Shown here piece by piece: positions 17,634-26,637 of a DNA stretch of 64,000 bases. The notes under the pieces were generated by a model. That model searched no databases. It was given only the letters and a program-made list of their open reading frames with translations, and had not been told where the DNA came from. Source of the stretch: Halorubrum sp. JWXQ-INN 858 (lineage in GTDB: Archaea > Halobacteriota > Halobacteria > Halobacteriales > Haloferacaceae); contig NZ_WUAX01000005.1 of assembly GCF_009806985.1 (NCBI RefSeq), positions 83,363 to 147,362 of the forward strand, in the 5' to 3' direction. Position numbers and translations under genes: made by a program. How positions within the stretch are numbered: position 1 is the stretch's first letter; each line of letters opens with the position of its first letter.

Positions 17634-18380
17634 TCATCCCGCCGTGGGCTCCCTTTCCGTCGCCGCGAGTTCATTCGCGACGTCCCTCACCGTTCCCGGA
17701 TCGCTCGTCCAGACCCCGAGGTAGCCGTCGGGCTGCTCCCGTGCGACGAGCCCACAGGCCTGCGTCGCGTCGCTTCCGCCGTCGAACGCGAGGACCCAGT
17801 ATCGCCCGATGCTCTCGTTCGAGTGTCCGTGAAAGGTGATCCCCGGAACCTCCGGCGGCGTCCAGTCCGCGAGGCCGTAAATATGGACGTCGAGGCCCGT
17901 CTCGGCCGCGAGGTCCCGGTAGGCGTCGGCCTGCGATTCGAACGTGGAGAGGGTCTGAAAGCTCACGCGGAGCGTGCCGGTTCCGACCCGATAAGCGCGG
18001 TCCTCGATCTCTCTGCTCACCGCGAGGAGGTTGCGGCGCTCCAGCGCCGTGAACACCGTTCCGTCGAGCACCTCGAAGAGGACGCGATACCCCTCCGAGA
18101 CGTCCGTACGCTTCCAGGGTCGGACGATCGGTGGCTCGAGCAGCGATCGGAGCTCTCGAGCGCCGAACACCCCCGCGAACTCGCCGTCTTCCTCGATCAG
18201 GACGAACGGCTCCGGTCCTCCCGGCGGGAGCGTTCGGTAGTCGACGTCGACGTCGCGGGAGGCGAACCGCTCCTCGATGTCCGCCCCGTCGTCGCGTTCG
18301 TCGTGTCCGTCACTCGCGTAGATCGTGAACCGTCGCTTCCCCTCTCCAATGCCGGCGAGGAGCTGGTCAAGGACGGTCAC
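17634..18380 (-). CDS. DICT sensory domain protein
   Basis: A 248-residue cytosolic protein of the DICT type, a sensory module originally defined by association with diguanylate cyclases and two-component systems. In haloarchaea it often stands alone beside HTH genes. The core includes SFQTLSTFESQADAYRDLA and GLDVHIYGLADWTPP, and the last third (SIGRYWVLAFDGG, YLGVWTSDPGTVRDVANEL) is typical. It starts with a GTG inside the GTGA that also holds the stop of the upstream winged-helix gene, so the two are translationally coupled and probably work together as sensor and regulator. The signal sensed is unknown. Confidence 0.75.
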   Translation of the reverse strand: MTVLDQLLAGIGEGKRRFTIYASDGHDERDDGADIEERFASRDVDVDYRTLPPGGPEPFVLIEEDGEFAGVFGARELRSLLEPPIVRPWKRTDVSEGYRVLFEVLDGTVFTALERRNLLAVSREIEDRAYRVGTGTLRVSFQTLSTFESQADAYRDLAAETGLDVHIYGLADWTPPEVPGITFHGHSNESIGRYWVLAFDGGSDATQACGLVAREQPDGYLGVWTSDPGTVRDVANELAATEREPTAG

Positions 18381-18772
18381 GACCGCGGCGACGCTCCCGA
18401 GCCGACGCTCCGACGGATGAGGTCGTGGACGAGCGGATCGATCGGTTCGATCCGGACGGTGCCGCTCCCGCGGTCGTAGGCCAGTAACCCGAGATCCGCG
18501 AGCAGCGGCAGGTGAACGTGCGCGAGTCCGACGATGACTCGTTTCCGATCCTCGTCCGTTCGCATCGTTCCGTGGTCCGTCGCGTCCCAGCCGACGAGGA
18601 CGGTGGCGAGTTCGTCGACCGTGCTCTCGTCGCCCTCCTGTAGTATCCACAGCAGCCGGCGTCTGGACGTCGACGCGAGCGCACGATAGAGCCGGTCGTC
18701 GGACAGATCCGGCGTCACGTCGGGTCGCAGTTCCCGCTCGCTGCGTTCCGGTCCTTTGGTCCCCCCCATCAT
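18377..18772 (-). CDS. Winged-helix regulator (DUF7344-like) coupled to DICT gene
   Basis: 131 residues. It has the same architecture as the 14653 protein: a winged-helix start (LYRALASTSRRRLLWILQEG), then HVHLPLLADLGLLAYD. It overlaps the DICT gene by 4 nt (GTGA). Two tandem in-frame ATGs open the frame and either could be used. Function as a DNA-binding partner of the DICT sensor is inferred from gene order only. Confidence 0.72.
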   Translation of the reverse strand: MMGGTKGPERSERELRPDVTPDLSDDRLYRALASTSRRRLLWILQEGDESTVDELATVLVGWDATDHGTMRTDEDRKRVIVGLAHVHLPLLADLGLLAYDRGSGTVRIEPIDPLVHDLIRRSVGSGASPRS

Positions 18773-18846
18773 GGATCACTGACTATCGTCTCCCCCGTGT
18801 CATGACTCTTGTTACCGTTTGGTGTCAGTTAGAGGGGGCGAGCCGC

Positions 18847-19650
18847 TCACTCGATCGCGCCGACCTTCTCGGCCACGTAGCCGAACTGGTCTCGATAGCC
18901 GTACGCCGACAGCAACACCGGGTAGAACGGCTCCTCGGCGATCAACTCCTCGTCGTCGGCGGCCGCGAACCGCTCGCCGGCTTCGACCCGGCGGAAGTTG
19001 TGTGCGAACACCTCGTACTCCTCGGCGCTCGGCTTCGGGATCCGCTCGCGCAGCCGGAACACGTCGACGTCGTCGCGACCGCCCGCGTCCACGACGTCGT
19101 CGGCCCCCGGCGCGGGCAGCGCACCGGTGGCCGCGAGGAACGCCCGGATCAGCCAATACGCGTTGTCGGCGGCGGCGTCGGAGCCGAGCAGCCCCGCCTC
19201 GACCTCCAGCGTGTGGGGGTGTTCGATGAGCCGGCCCTCGGTGAACTCGTCGGTCTGAATGATCACGTCGACGGGGAGGTGCGGGGCGACCCCGCGGGTG
19301 ACCTCGTCCATCGAGTCGACCACGGCGAAGGGGTCCGCGTACGACTGCGTCGAGTGGATCGCGAGCGTGGTGCAACCGGTCAGTTCGGCCTGCACGTGGT
19401 GTGCGAGCCGCCCTTCGTGTGTGTCGGCGTCGGGATCGCCGGGGAACGCCCGGTTGAGGTCCTCGTCGAGGTAGCGCTCGTCCGCCGCGAGCGCCTCCTC
19501 GTTGGCGACGATCAGCTTCACGGGTCGCTCGACCGTCGGATCCTCGCTCAGCAGCCGTTCGATGGCGCGCGGGCCGCAGGGCTCGTCGCCGTGGATCGCG
19601 CCGACGACCGCGATCTCCGGCCGTCCCTCCCCCAGCTCGATGACGTCCAT
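18847..19650 (-). CDS. Aspartoacylase/succinylglutamate desuccinylase-like zinc carboxypeptidase
   Basis: A 267-residue M14-type deacylase of the AstE/AspA family. The zinc ligands are H20 and E23 (GAIHGDE) and H99 (LAIHSTQS), and a substrate-binding DLNRAFPG motif lies at 64-71. It would hydrolyse an N-acyl amino acid; no arginine-catabolic genes accompany it, so the substrate is open. It stands alone between the HTH/DICT pair and a DUF309 gene. Confidence 0.82.
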   Translation of the reverse strand: MDVIELGEGRPEIAVVGAIHGDEPCGPRAIERLLSEDPTVERPVKLIVANEEALAADERYLDEDLNRAFPGDPDADTHEGRLAHHVQAELTGCTTLAIHSTQSYADPFAVVDSMDEVTRGVAPHLPVDVIIQTDEFTEGRLIEHPHTLEVEAGLLGSDAAADNAYWLIRAFLAATGALPAPGADDVVDAGGRDDVDVFRLRERIPKPSAEEYEVFAHNFRRVEAGERFAAADDEELIAEEPFYPVLLSAYGYRDQFGYVAEKVGAIE

Positions 19651-19793
19651 GCAACCTCCAAACGGGCCAGCGGCTAAGTGGTGTTCGGATCCGGGCCGTC
19701 CCTCGTTTCCCTCGCTCTCCTCGTCTTCCCTTCTTCGCCCGTTTCGTTCTCTTCGTCTCCTTCGCCCCCGATTTCACGCCGCGATCCACGGAC

Positions 19794-20306
19794 TCAGGGG
19801 CCCTGTTCGAGGGCCTCGGCGTACGCGTAATCCGCGGGATACGCGCCGGGACGGGCCCCGTCGAGCCGGATCCGCCAGCCGTCGATCGCGGCGGGATCGC
19901 GAAGCGCCGCGCGGAGCCGTTCGCGGATGTCGTCGAGATCGACGCCGTAGAAGTCGTCGGGCACGCCGTGGAGGTACTGGAGGGCCGTCTCGAACAGCGA
20001 CCGCATGCCGTCGTCGTTCTCGAAGTCGACGTGTTTGTACGCTCCCGCCGCGACCTGCACCATCCCGTGCAGGAACGCGGACTCCGCGGTCCCTGAGCCG
20101 TAGTTGTACCACTCGTCCTCGAAGCAGTCGTGTGACTCGTGGTACGCGCCCGCGTTGAACAGGCGGACGCCGTGTTCGGTCGCGCGGCGCAGCGTCGCGT
20201 GCTCCCAGTAGCCGCCGCCGGTCCCGTCCGCGCCCTCCGCGGTGTTCCACCCCGTCGGGTCGCCCAGCGGCGGCGCGACGCTCGGGTCCCGGGTGTGGTC
20301 GTCCAT
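19794..20306 (-). CDS. DUF309 family protein
   Basis: A 170-residue alpha-helical protein with the DUF309 signature: a [21 protein letters not shown] helix pair, then [15 protein letters not shown]. The conserved His/Glu/Trp side chains in the first helix suggest a buried polar site, but the biochemical role of the family is unknown. The N-terminus is a 30-residue polar extension. Confidence 0.82.
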   Translation of the reverse strand: MDDHTRDPSVAPPLGDPTGWNTAEGADGTGGGYWEHATLRRATEHGVRLFNAGAYHESHDCFEDEWYNYGSGTAESAFLHGMVQVAAGAYKHVDFENDDGMRSLFETALQYLHGVPDDFYGVDLDDIRERLRAALRDPAAIDGWRIRLDGARPGAYPADYAYAEALEQGP

Positions 20307-20408
20307 GCCGTCGTTTGGGTCGGCTCCCTCCTAACGGTTGTCCACGGGCCGACTCCGCCACGAAACCGGTGAGTTAAACACCGACGAGGTCGCTAGGTCG
20401 AACCGCGT

Positions 20409-20492
20409 GCGAGGGTAGCCAAGCCCGGAAACGGCGGCGGACTCAAGATCCGCTCCTGTAGAGGTCCGTGGGTTCAAATCCCTCCCCTCGCA
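20409..20492 (+). tRNA. tRNA-Leu (anticodon CAA)
   Basis: The acceptor stem GCGAGGG pairs with CCCTCGC (20485-20491), with A20492 as discriminator. The anticodon loop CTCAAGA gives anticodon CAA, reading UUG. A long class II variable arm (CCTGTAGAGG) and the T-loop GGTTCAAATCC are present. No intron is seen and CCA is not encoded. Confidence 0.93.
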
Positions 20493-20514
20493 TGAGCGCG
20501 TCACAGCGCGCGAA

Positions 20515-20579
20515 TGCAGGAGGGGTTCGAATCAGGGAGCGTCTCCGACGCGACCGTGGTTCAAACCCTCTCCTCGCAT
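20515..20579 (+). repeat. Decayed copies of the tRNA-Leu 3' end
   Basis: Bases 20552-20579 closely resemble the T-arm/acceptor end of the tRNA (GTGGTTCAAACC, then CTCCTCGCAT), and a further T-arm-like GGTTCGAATC occurs at 20525-20534. Partial duplications just downstream of a tRNA are what integration and loss of tRNA-targeting elements leave behind; no integrase is present. Confidence 0.55.
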
Positions 20580-21043
20580 CACGGGGTCCTTCGCCCCACG
20601 ATGCGGAAGGCGCTCTCGGAGCGTTCTTCCCTCGCAAAACTACGCGTCCGGCCGATCGGTCGGGCGTCGACACTGACTCCCCGAGCGGTGCGACCGGAAC
20701 GCGGATTTCGGCCGTTTACTGGCTTCTGTGCGGTGTCTGTGAGCTTGCGAACGACTCGTTCGTCTCCCCGTGCTGTACCCCGTCGCCCGGTCATAAAGCG
20801 ATAACCGCGATATCAAAGGTGGTGTCGCGGCGGATCACGGCCCCGCTCCCGGCCGCCGCTCCCCGGACGCTTCCTGCCGTGCGCCCACCGGCCCTGACCG
20901 GAGAACGGTCGATGACGCGCCGAGGTCGACGGGCCGGGACCGACCTGACGGGAGAGACGCCTCGAGCCGCCACGCTCCTGGGAGCGGCGCGGCTCGCGGT
21001 TCCGGTCCTCACGACCTCGGCCCGTAGACTCGGTTCCGTCCGC
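20580..21043. other. Gene-free region downstream of tRNA-Leu
   Basis: About 460 bp with no frame that looks coding in either direction. One slightly AT-richer segment (TAAAGCGATAACCGCGATATC, about 20803-20815) is present. Together with the tRNA fragments it may be a decayed integration site. Confidence 0.35.
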
Positions 21044-21946
21044 TCACTCCCAGCCGGGGGTTGCGGGCGCACCGGCGTCGTCCTCGAGCTCGCGAACGAG
21101 TCGCTCGCGGACGGGCGGATCGAGCGGGACCGTCTCGCCGTCCGCGCCGGCGCGCGTCTTCCACTCGTCGACCGCGCGTCCCGCCCACGAGTCGGCGTCG
21201 CGGGCGCGCCGCTCGGCCGTCGCCATCCGTTCGCGGTCGACCGTGAGCGACCCGGGGCGGGAGCCGACGGCGGCCCCGACGAACCGGGCGCGGTCCGCGG
21301 CGGTCGTCTCCCCCGCCCGCAGTCGGCCAACGACGCCCGAGAGGTCGTTGGGGTCGGGGTACGCGAAGACGGTCGCGCCGAGCGCGTGCGGCCCGAACGC
21401 CGGCGGCGGGGTTCCCTCCGGGACCGCGTCGTCGAGGAGGCGCTCGCCGCCGCCGGCGGCCGTGACACGCTCGCAGGCGGTCTCCGCGCCGAGCGCGAGG
21501 TTGTGGCCGGGGTAGACCGCGCAGGTCTCGGGGTACCGGTCCGAGCCGTGGATCCGGCACTGGAGCGTCGTCGGGTCGAGGAAGACGCAGGCGTCGAGCC
21601 AACGGGGCGTGTCGGTGCCGACGGGGGCGACCGGTTTCGGCGGCTTGCGGAGCCCGACCATGAACACCGGGCGACCGCCGGCGGCGGCGACGTCTATCCC
21701 GTCGATCTCGCGGCGGTCGTCGCCCTCGGCGGGCTCGAACAGGCGCGGGACGAGGACGTCGCCGAGCCCGTCGCCGAGGAAGGCGGCGACCTCGTCGCGG
21801 CTCAGCGGGACGAGCCCGTCGACGTCGTCGAGCGGGGGTCGGCGTCCCGCGCGCCGGGCCGCAGCGCCGTCGACGGCGTCGTCGTCGGGACGGAGCGGTC
21901 GCCAGTCGACACAGCAGCCGGCACACCCCTCACAGTCGAGTTCCAT
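21044..21946 (-). CDS. YkgJ-type cysteine-cluster protein
   Basis: A 300-residue protein that opens with CEGCAGCC (C5, C8, C11, C12). Further cysteines follow in ACVFLD, QCRIHG and TCAVYPG, the pattern of the YkgJ family, thought to chelate zinc or iron through about eight Cys. The N-terminal 185 residues are the family domain; the rest is a charged helical extension. Function is unknown. The cysteine-rich end is at the promoter-proximal side, close to the gene-free IS remnant region. Confidence 0.8.
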   Translation of the reverse strand: MELDCEGCAGCCVDWRPLRPDDDAVDGAAARRAGRRPPLDDVDGLVPLSRDEVAAFLGDGLGDVLVPRLFEPAEGDDRREIDGIDVAAAGGRPVFMVGLRKPPKPVAPVGTDTPRWLDACVFLDPTTLQCRIHGSDRYPETCAVYPGHNLALGAETACERVTAAGGGERLLDDAVPEGTPPPAFGPHALGATVFAYPDPNDLSGVVGRLRAGETTAADRARFVGAAVGSRPGSLTVDRERMATAERRARDADSWAGRAVDEWKTRAGADGETVPLDPPVRERLVRELEDDAGAPATPGWE

Positions 21947-22427
21947 CGTCGCTCACCCATGCTAACGGTTCGCATACATAAAAGGGATCGGCGGGGGCGC
22001 GGATCGTGAACGGCGTCTCGCTTCTCGTCCTACTCCACCCCTCCTGCTCACTCTCTTCTCCTGCTCACTCTTGCTCCGCTCTCCTGCTCACTTCTCTTGC
22101 TCCACTTTTCTGCTCGCTCCTCACGGCCTCACCCTCCCCAGCCTCGTCCGGGCGGGCCCGCCGGAACCCGCGCGGCGGGCCCGACCGGACTCCCTCGCGC
22201 GCTCGCGCTCGCGTCGAGGGGACGCGAGCGCGGATCCGCGCGCCGACTGTGGATCGTCTGGTACCGCTTGCGAGGCGTTTCGGACACGCCTCGTACGCGT
22301 TTCGCGGGCTCGTGATCGGGTTCGTCGCGGCGACGGTTGTCTCCCGGATCGCGGTTTGATATATCAGAAAGGAGTTTATACAAAGGTACTGACCGTCGAT
22401 CGACCCGACGGGTTATCGGGCGAGATA
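21947..22427. other. Non-coding, partly polypyrimidine region
   Basis: From 22017 to 22130 the + strand is almost pure C/T with repeats of CTCCTGCTCACT (around 22041, 22058 and 22080). Around 22196-22232 a GCGCTCGCGCTCGCG block faces its complement and can form a hairpin. From 22358 the DNA becomes AT-rich (TTTGATATATCAG, GAGTTTATAC), unlike flanking genes. No gene is supported; long frames here are compositional. Confidence 0.4.
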
Positions 22428-22775
22428 GGGCGCTAAAAGCTCGCGCTTCAGCGCGGGGATACAGCGCCCGCACGTAGTTTTAAGAGGTTCTATGGCGAAC
22501 TGAATGCTAACCGAGGCGGTCTATCCGCCCTATCACAATGAGACAATATCGGGGATTCGCCCTTTCGTCATGGAAGGTACCCCTTCCATCAGACGAACAG
22601 GGTGCAGGAAGCACAAGATAACCCCGAATCCCTGTCTTCTCGACAGAGGATAGGGGTAACGGTAGCGTGGCACTGCCAGCATTCCCTCGGGGATGTTAAA
22701 CCGTAATCCTCCCAAACCAGCAAGCCTCTGCTTGTGGGAAGCCCCGCCGTTTACGGCGGGGAGGATGTCACAAGG
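22428..22775 (+). mobile_element. IS200/IS605 (IS1341-type) remnant carrying omega-RNA-like right-end sequence, no transposase
   Basis: There is no tnpA or tnpB frame, yet the sequence resembles the 3' end of haloarchaeal TnpB elements. It has AAGCCCCGCCG-TTTA-CGGCGGGG followed by AGGATGTCAC at the right edge, and a second, related stem AAGCTCGCGC-TTCA-GCGCGGGG at 22437-22458. The latter is embedded in a perfect 7-bp outer stem (22428-22434 with 22463-22469). GC is lower than in neighbouring genes. The element ends on the hisB stop codon. Whether this is one internally deleted copy or two nested ends cannot be decided by eye. Confidence 0.5.
22742..22761. terminator. Right-end hairpin just past the hisB stop
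   Basis: An 8-bp perfect GC stem (CCCCGCCG/CGGCGGGG) with a TTTA loop. It is the terminal stem-loop of the element remnant and lies 7 nt beyond the hisB stop on the minus strand, where it may also act as an mRNA 3'-end structure for hisB. Confidence 0.5.
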
Positions 22776-23364
22776 CTCCTTTCGTGCTCGGGGTGTCGCT
22801 CCGCCGCCCGTCGATCCGCGTCGCGTCGTCGAGCGCACGCGCGAGCGCCTTAAATAGGGCCTCGACCTCGTGGTGTGCGTTGTCGCCGCGGACGACCGCG
22901 GCGTGGAGGGTGAGCCCGGCGTTTTGCGCGAGCGACATCGCGAAGTGGTCGGCCATGACGCTCGTGAACTCCCCGACGCGGTCCTGTGAGAACTCGCCGG
23001 AGAACTCGTAGTACGGGCGGCCGGCGACGTCGACGACGACGGACGCGACCGCCTCGTCGAGCGGGACGCGCCGGTCGGCGTACCGTCGGATCCCTCGCTT
23101 GTCGCCGAGCGCCTCGTCGAACGCCTCGCCGAGACAGATCGCGACGTCCTCCACGGTGTGGTGGTCGTCGATGTGGGTGTCGCCGTCACACCGAACGGTG
23201 AGATCGAAGAGGCCGTGTTTCGCGAACGCCGCCAGCATGTGGTCGTAAAACCCGATCCCGGTGTCGATCTCGTGGTCGCCGTCGCCGTCGATCGCGAGGG
23301 TCAACTCGATCGTCGTCTCGCTCGTCGCTCGCGAGACGGCGGCGCTGCGGTCGTGTTCGGTCAT
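22768..23364 (-). CDS. hisB: Imidazoleglycerol-phosphate dehydratase
   Basis: It catalyses the dehydration step of histidine biosynthesis. The 198-residue protein has the two metal-binding motifs DDHHTVED and [28 protein letters not shown] near the N-terminus, and a native-looking C-terminus STKGAL. The stop codon lies inside the right-end sequence of the IS605-like remnant, so insertion took place exactly at the gene end without truncating the protein. It is divergent from the APC permease, with TTAAGAG about 22 nt before its ATG. Confidence 0.96.
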   Translation of the reverse strand: MTEHDRSAAVSRATSETTIELTLAIDGDGDHEIDTGIGFYDHMLAAFAKHGLFDLTVRCDGDTHIDDHHTVEDVAICLGEAFDEALGDKRGIRRYADRRVPLDEAVASVVVDVAGRPYYEFSGEFSQDRVGEFTSVMADHFAMSLAQNAGLTLHAAVVRGDNAHHEVEALFKALARALDDATRIDGRRSDTPSTKGAL

Positions 23365-23439
23365 ACCGGCCACTCGGCGGGCACTCTTAAGGGGATTACG
23401 GGCGGTGGCTATTTCGGGCCGCCGATAGAAGCGTCGCGT

Positions 23440-24834
23440 ATGGGCACCGATCACGGTGACTCCGAACCGGCCGCGGAGCCGCCGGTCGAACACGACACCG
23501 ATCAGGGCGAGGGCGAGCTCGAACGAACGATCGGGCTCGTCGGCGGCCTCGCGATCGGCATCGGGACGATGATCGGCGCGGGGATATTCGTCTTCCCCGG
23601 GCTCGCGGCGGCCAACGCGGGGCCTGCCGCGGCGCTGTCGTTCGCGATCGGGGCGGTCGTCGCGTTGCTCGTGGCGCTGCCCGCCTCCGAGCTGGCGACG
23701 GCGATGCCGCGCAGCGGGGGCGGCTACTTCTTCATCTCACGCGGGTTGGGGACCGGACCGGGGGCGATCGTCGGTCTCGGGCTCTGGCTCGGGCTCGTCT
23801 TCGCCGCCGCGTTCTATCTCGTCGGGCTGGGGAGCTACGCCGGGCAGGTGTTCGCCGAGGTAGGGCTCGCGCTCCCGGTGAACCCGGCGGTCCCGCTGGG
23901 CGTCGCGTTCGGGATCGGGCTGACCGTGCTCAGCCTGTTCGGGACGGAGAACACGGCGTCGCTCCAGAACGGGATCGTGGTGGTCCTGCTCGCGATCCTC
24001 ACGCTGTTTCTGACCTACGGAAGCCTCGACGCGCTCGGCGTGTTCGGAACCGAGAGCACGCCCGAGCGGTTCTTCCCGCCCGGCGGGCTCCTCCCGGTCC
24101 TGCAGACCGCGGCGCTCGTGTTCACGTCGTACCTCGGCTTCGCACAGGTGGCGACGGTCGCGGGCGACATCAAACGGCCCGGGCGGAACCTCCCGCTGGC
24201 GATGGTGGGCTCGGTGGTCCTCGTCGGCGTCTTCTACGTCGTCACGATCTTCGTCGCGACGAGCGCGTTCGGGAGCGCCCGGCTCGGTGAGTTCGGCGAG
24301 ACCGCGATGGTCGAGGTCGCCCGCGAGTTCGTCGGGCTCCCGGGCGCGATCGCCATCGTGTTCGCGGGGCTGCTCGCGACGTTCTCCAGCGCGAACGCCT
24401 CGATCCTCAGCGCCTCGCGGGCGGTGTACGCGATCAGCCGCGACGAGGTCATCCCCGGCGCGGCGAGTCGCCTCAACCTCCGGTACGGCACGCCACACGT
24501 CGCGCTCGGGCTCGCGGGCGGCCCGATCGTCGTCCTCACGGCGACCGGGCAGGTGGAACTGCTCGCGGAGGTCGCCTCGTTCCTCCACCTCGTCATGTAC
24601 GGGCTGATCTGCGTCGCGCTGATCCAGCTCCGTCGGGAGTCGCCGGAGTGGTACACGCCCTCGTTCCACTGTCCCGCGGGGTTCGCCGTCGCGGGGGTCG
24701 GCGCGCTCGCGAGCTTCGCGCTCATCGCGTTCATGCAGCCCGCGTCGATCGTCGTCGGGGCCGCGATCATGCTGGTGGCGTACGCCTGGTACCGCTACTA
24801 CGCCACGGACGTCGATCTCAAAGGGGACTTCTGA
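23440..24834 (+). CDS. APC-superfamily amino acid permease
   Basis: A 464-residue transporter with about 12 membrane segments. The first helix carries the unwound substrate-binding motif [14 protein letters not shown] typical of the amino acid-polyamine-organocation family, and the helix 6-8 region has [26 protein letters not shown]. It is followed 2 nt later by a universal-stress-type gene. In haloarchaea such permeases are often fused or paired with UspA-like domains that may regulate them. The substrate is not predictable from sequence. Confidence 0.9.
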   Translation: MGTDHGDSEPAAEPPVEHDTDQGEGELERTIGLVGGLAIGIGTMIGAGIFVFPGLAAANAGPAAALSFAIGAVVALLVALPASELATAMPRSGGGYFFISRGLGTGPGAIVGLGLWLGLVFAAAFYLVGLGSYAGQVFAEVGLALPVNPAVPLGVAFGIGLTVLSLFGTENTASLQNGIVVVLLAILTLFLTYGSLDALGVFGTESTPERFFPPGGLLPVLQTAALVFTSYLGFAQVATVAGDIKRPGRNLPLAMVGSVVLVGVFYVVTIFVATSAFGSARLGEFGETAMVEVAREFVGLPGAIAIVFAGLLATFSSANASILSASRAVYAISRDEVIPGAASRLNLRYGTPHVALGLAGGPIVVLTATGQVELLAEVASFLHLVMYGLICVALIQLRRESPEWYTPSFHCPAGFAVAGVGALASFALIAFMQPASIVVGAAIMLVAYAWYRYYATDVDLKGDF

Positions 24835-24836
24835 TC

Positions 24837-25751
24837 ATGACCGACACAGACCGCTCAACCGACGCCGCCGAACCGCCCGCCGATCCGTCCGGCGAACCGT
24901 CCGCCGATCCGTCCGCTGGCTCGTCCGCCGACCCGTCCGGCGATCGACCGACCGTGCTCGTTCCGGTTCGGGTGCTCGAAGGGGAGCCGCTTCCGGGAGG
25001 CGTCGCCGAACTCCTCGCGAACGCGCACGTGGTCCTGCTCGGCTACCACGTGATCCCCGAACAGACGGCGACAGACCAGGCCAGAGAGCAGTTCGGCGAC
25101 GGTGCGATGACGAAGCTCGAGGAGTTCGCAGCCGCGCTGGAGGCGACGGGCGCGACGGTCGACACGCGGCTCGTGTTCACACACGAGAAGCAGGCGACGA
25201 TCGACCGGGTGATCTACGAGGAGGACTGTCTCGCCGTCCTCGTCCCCAACGCCACCGACGGCCCGGAGTCCGTGCTCGTCGCGATCCGCGGGACGGTCGG
25301 TCTCGATCGGACCGCGAGGCTCGTCGCCGGGCTGTTCGCCGGCACCGACGTCGGGGTGACGCTGTATCACATCCTCGGCGAGGACGAGAGCGGTGCCGAC
25401 GCGGAGACGCTGCTGGACGGGGCGACCGCCGCGCTCGTCGATCGGGGGATGGACCCCGACGCGGTGGAGACGCTCGTCGAGCGCCCCGAGAAGGCGCTCG
25501 ACGCCATCGCGCGCCACGGCGAGTCCCACGACGCCGTCGTCATGGGCGAGACGGACCCGTCGGTGACGACGTTCGTCTTCGGGATGCCCTCCGAGCAGGT
25601 CGCGGAGCGGTTCCTCGGCCCCGTCCTCGTCGTCCAGCGCGAACGTCCCGCGGCGGCGGAAGACGGCGACGGAAGCGAGGGCGGTGACGGAAGCGAGGGC
25701 AGTGACGGAAGTGAGAGGACTGACGAAGCCGCCGACGATCGCCGGCCTTAA
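24837..25751 (+). CDS. Universal stress (UspA-like) protein partner of the permease
   Basis: A 304-residue acidic soluble protein. An Asp/Pro/Ser repeat linker (residues 14-35) precedes a region starting PTVLVPVRVLEGE that matches UspA-type strands. The second half contains DAVVMGETDPSVTTFVFG, close to the usual phosphate-binding end of Usp folds. The C-terminal 30 residues are a Gly-Asp-Gly-Ser-Glu repeat. It begins just after the permease stop, so it is co-transcribed and probably modulates transport. Its TAA overlaps the hisA TAA on the other strand in a TTAA. Confidence 0.75.
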   Translation: MTDTDRSTDAAEPPADPSGEPSADPSAGSSADPSGDRPTVLVPVRVLEGEPLPGGVAELLANAHVVLLGYHVIPEQTATDQAREQFGDGAMTKLEEFAAALEATGATVDTRLVFTHEKQATIDRVIYEEDCLAVLVPNATDGPESVLVAIRGTVGLDRTARLVAGLFAGTDVGVTLYHILGEDESGADAETLLDGATAALVDRGMDPDAVETLVERPEKALDAIARHGESHDAVVMGETDPSVTTFVFGMPSEQVAERFLGPVLVVQRERPAAAEDGDGSEGGDGSEGSDGSERTDEAADDRRP

Positions 25752-26488
25752 GCGTCGTCCGCGGCCGCCTGCGCCTCGCGAAGCGTGAACCGTCCCTCGT
25801 ACAGCGCGGTGCCGACGACGACCGCCGCCGCGCCGGCCCGTTTCAACGCGACGACGTCGTCGACGGTCGCGACGCCGCCGGAGGCGATCACGGGGACGTC
25901 GACCGCCTCGACGACCGCCGCGACGGCCTCGCGGTCGATCCCGTCCAGCCGTCCCTCGACGTCGACGTTGGTGAAGAGGACCCCGCCCGCGCCGAGCTCC
26001 TCGTAGCGCGTCGCCGCCTCGGCGGGGTCGAGACCGGTGCCCTCGGTCCAGCCGGCGACGACCACCTCGCCGCCCTTCGCGTCGAGGCTGACGACGACGC
26101 TGTCCGGATGGGTGTCGTCGATCGCCGCGACGATGTCGGGGTCCTCGATCGCGGCCGTCCCGAGGATGACGCGGTCGATCCCGGCATCGAGCAGGTCGCG
26201 AGCCCCGTCCGCGGTCCGGATCCCGCCGCCCAGCTGCAGGCCGACGCCCTCGTCGACCGCGCCGACGACGGCCTCGATGGCGGCCGCGTTCGCGCGCTCG
26301 CCCTCGAACGCGCCGTCGAGGTCGACGAGGTGAAGCGTCGACGCGCCCGCGTCGATCCATCGCTCGGCCGCCTCGACCGGGTCGCCGTAGCGTTTACCCG
26401 TGCCGCGCTCGCCGCCGACCAGCTGGACGACCTCGCCGTCCTGGACGTCGACCGCGGGGATCACCTCGAACTCGGGGAAATGGCTCAT
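25748..26488 (-). CDS. hisA: ProFAR isomerase (1-(5-phosphoribosyl)-5-aminoimidazole-4-carboxamide isomerase)
   Basis: A TIM-barrel isomerase of histidine biosynthesis, 246 residues. It has the catalytic Asp in [10 protein letters not shown] and the second in FTNVDVEG, and the phosphate loops LQLGGGIRT and VIASGGVAT. It is convergent with the Usp gene, the stop codons overlapping in a 4-bp TTAA, and divergent from hisG. The three his genes here are close but not one operon. Confidence 0.95.
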   Translation of the reverse strand: MSHFPEFEVIPAVDVQDGEVVQLVGGERGTGKRYGDPVEAAERWIDAGASTLHLVDLDGAFEGERANAAAIEAVVGAVDEGVGLQLGGGIRTADGARDLLDAGIDRVILGTAAIEDPDIVAAIDDTHPDSVVVSLDAKGGEVVVAGWTEGTGLDPAEAATRYEELGAGGVLFTNVDVEGRLDGIDREAVAAVVEAVDVPVIASGGVATVDDVVALKRAGAAAVVVGTALYEGRFTLREAQAAADDA

Positions 26489-26637
26489 ACGTTCCCGGGT
26501 TGGACGGGGCCGGATTAAGCGGGACGGTTCGATCCCGCAACGTGTGGCGTCCGAGGCCACGGTCGAGCGTCCGAGGGCGCGGTCGGGCGGCCGCCGAGGA
26601 CGAAAACGTTTCCCGCACCGCCCGCGACGCCTCGGAT

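Noticed and set aside
20443..20673. Open frame antisense to tRNA-Leu (76 codons)
   Set aside because: Its end is the reverse translation of the tRNA and its fragment copies; such frames are common artefacts next to tRNA genes.
22006..22359. 117-codon open frame in the polypyrimidine region
   Set aside because: The frame is a by-product of C/T-rich sequence (Ser/Leu/Pro runs), with no start signal, domain or codon pattern like real genes here.
20409..22780. A complete integrated element between tRNA-Leu and hisB
   Set aside because: There is no integrase, replication gene or matching distal att copy; YkgJ-like gene and spacer appear to be normal chromosomal content with separate scars.
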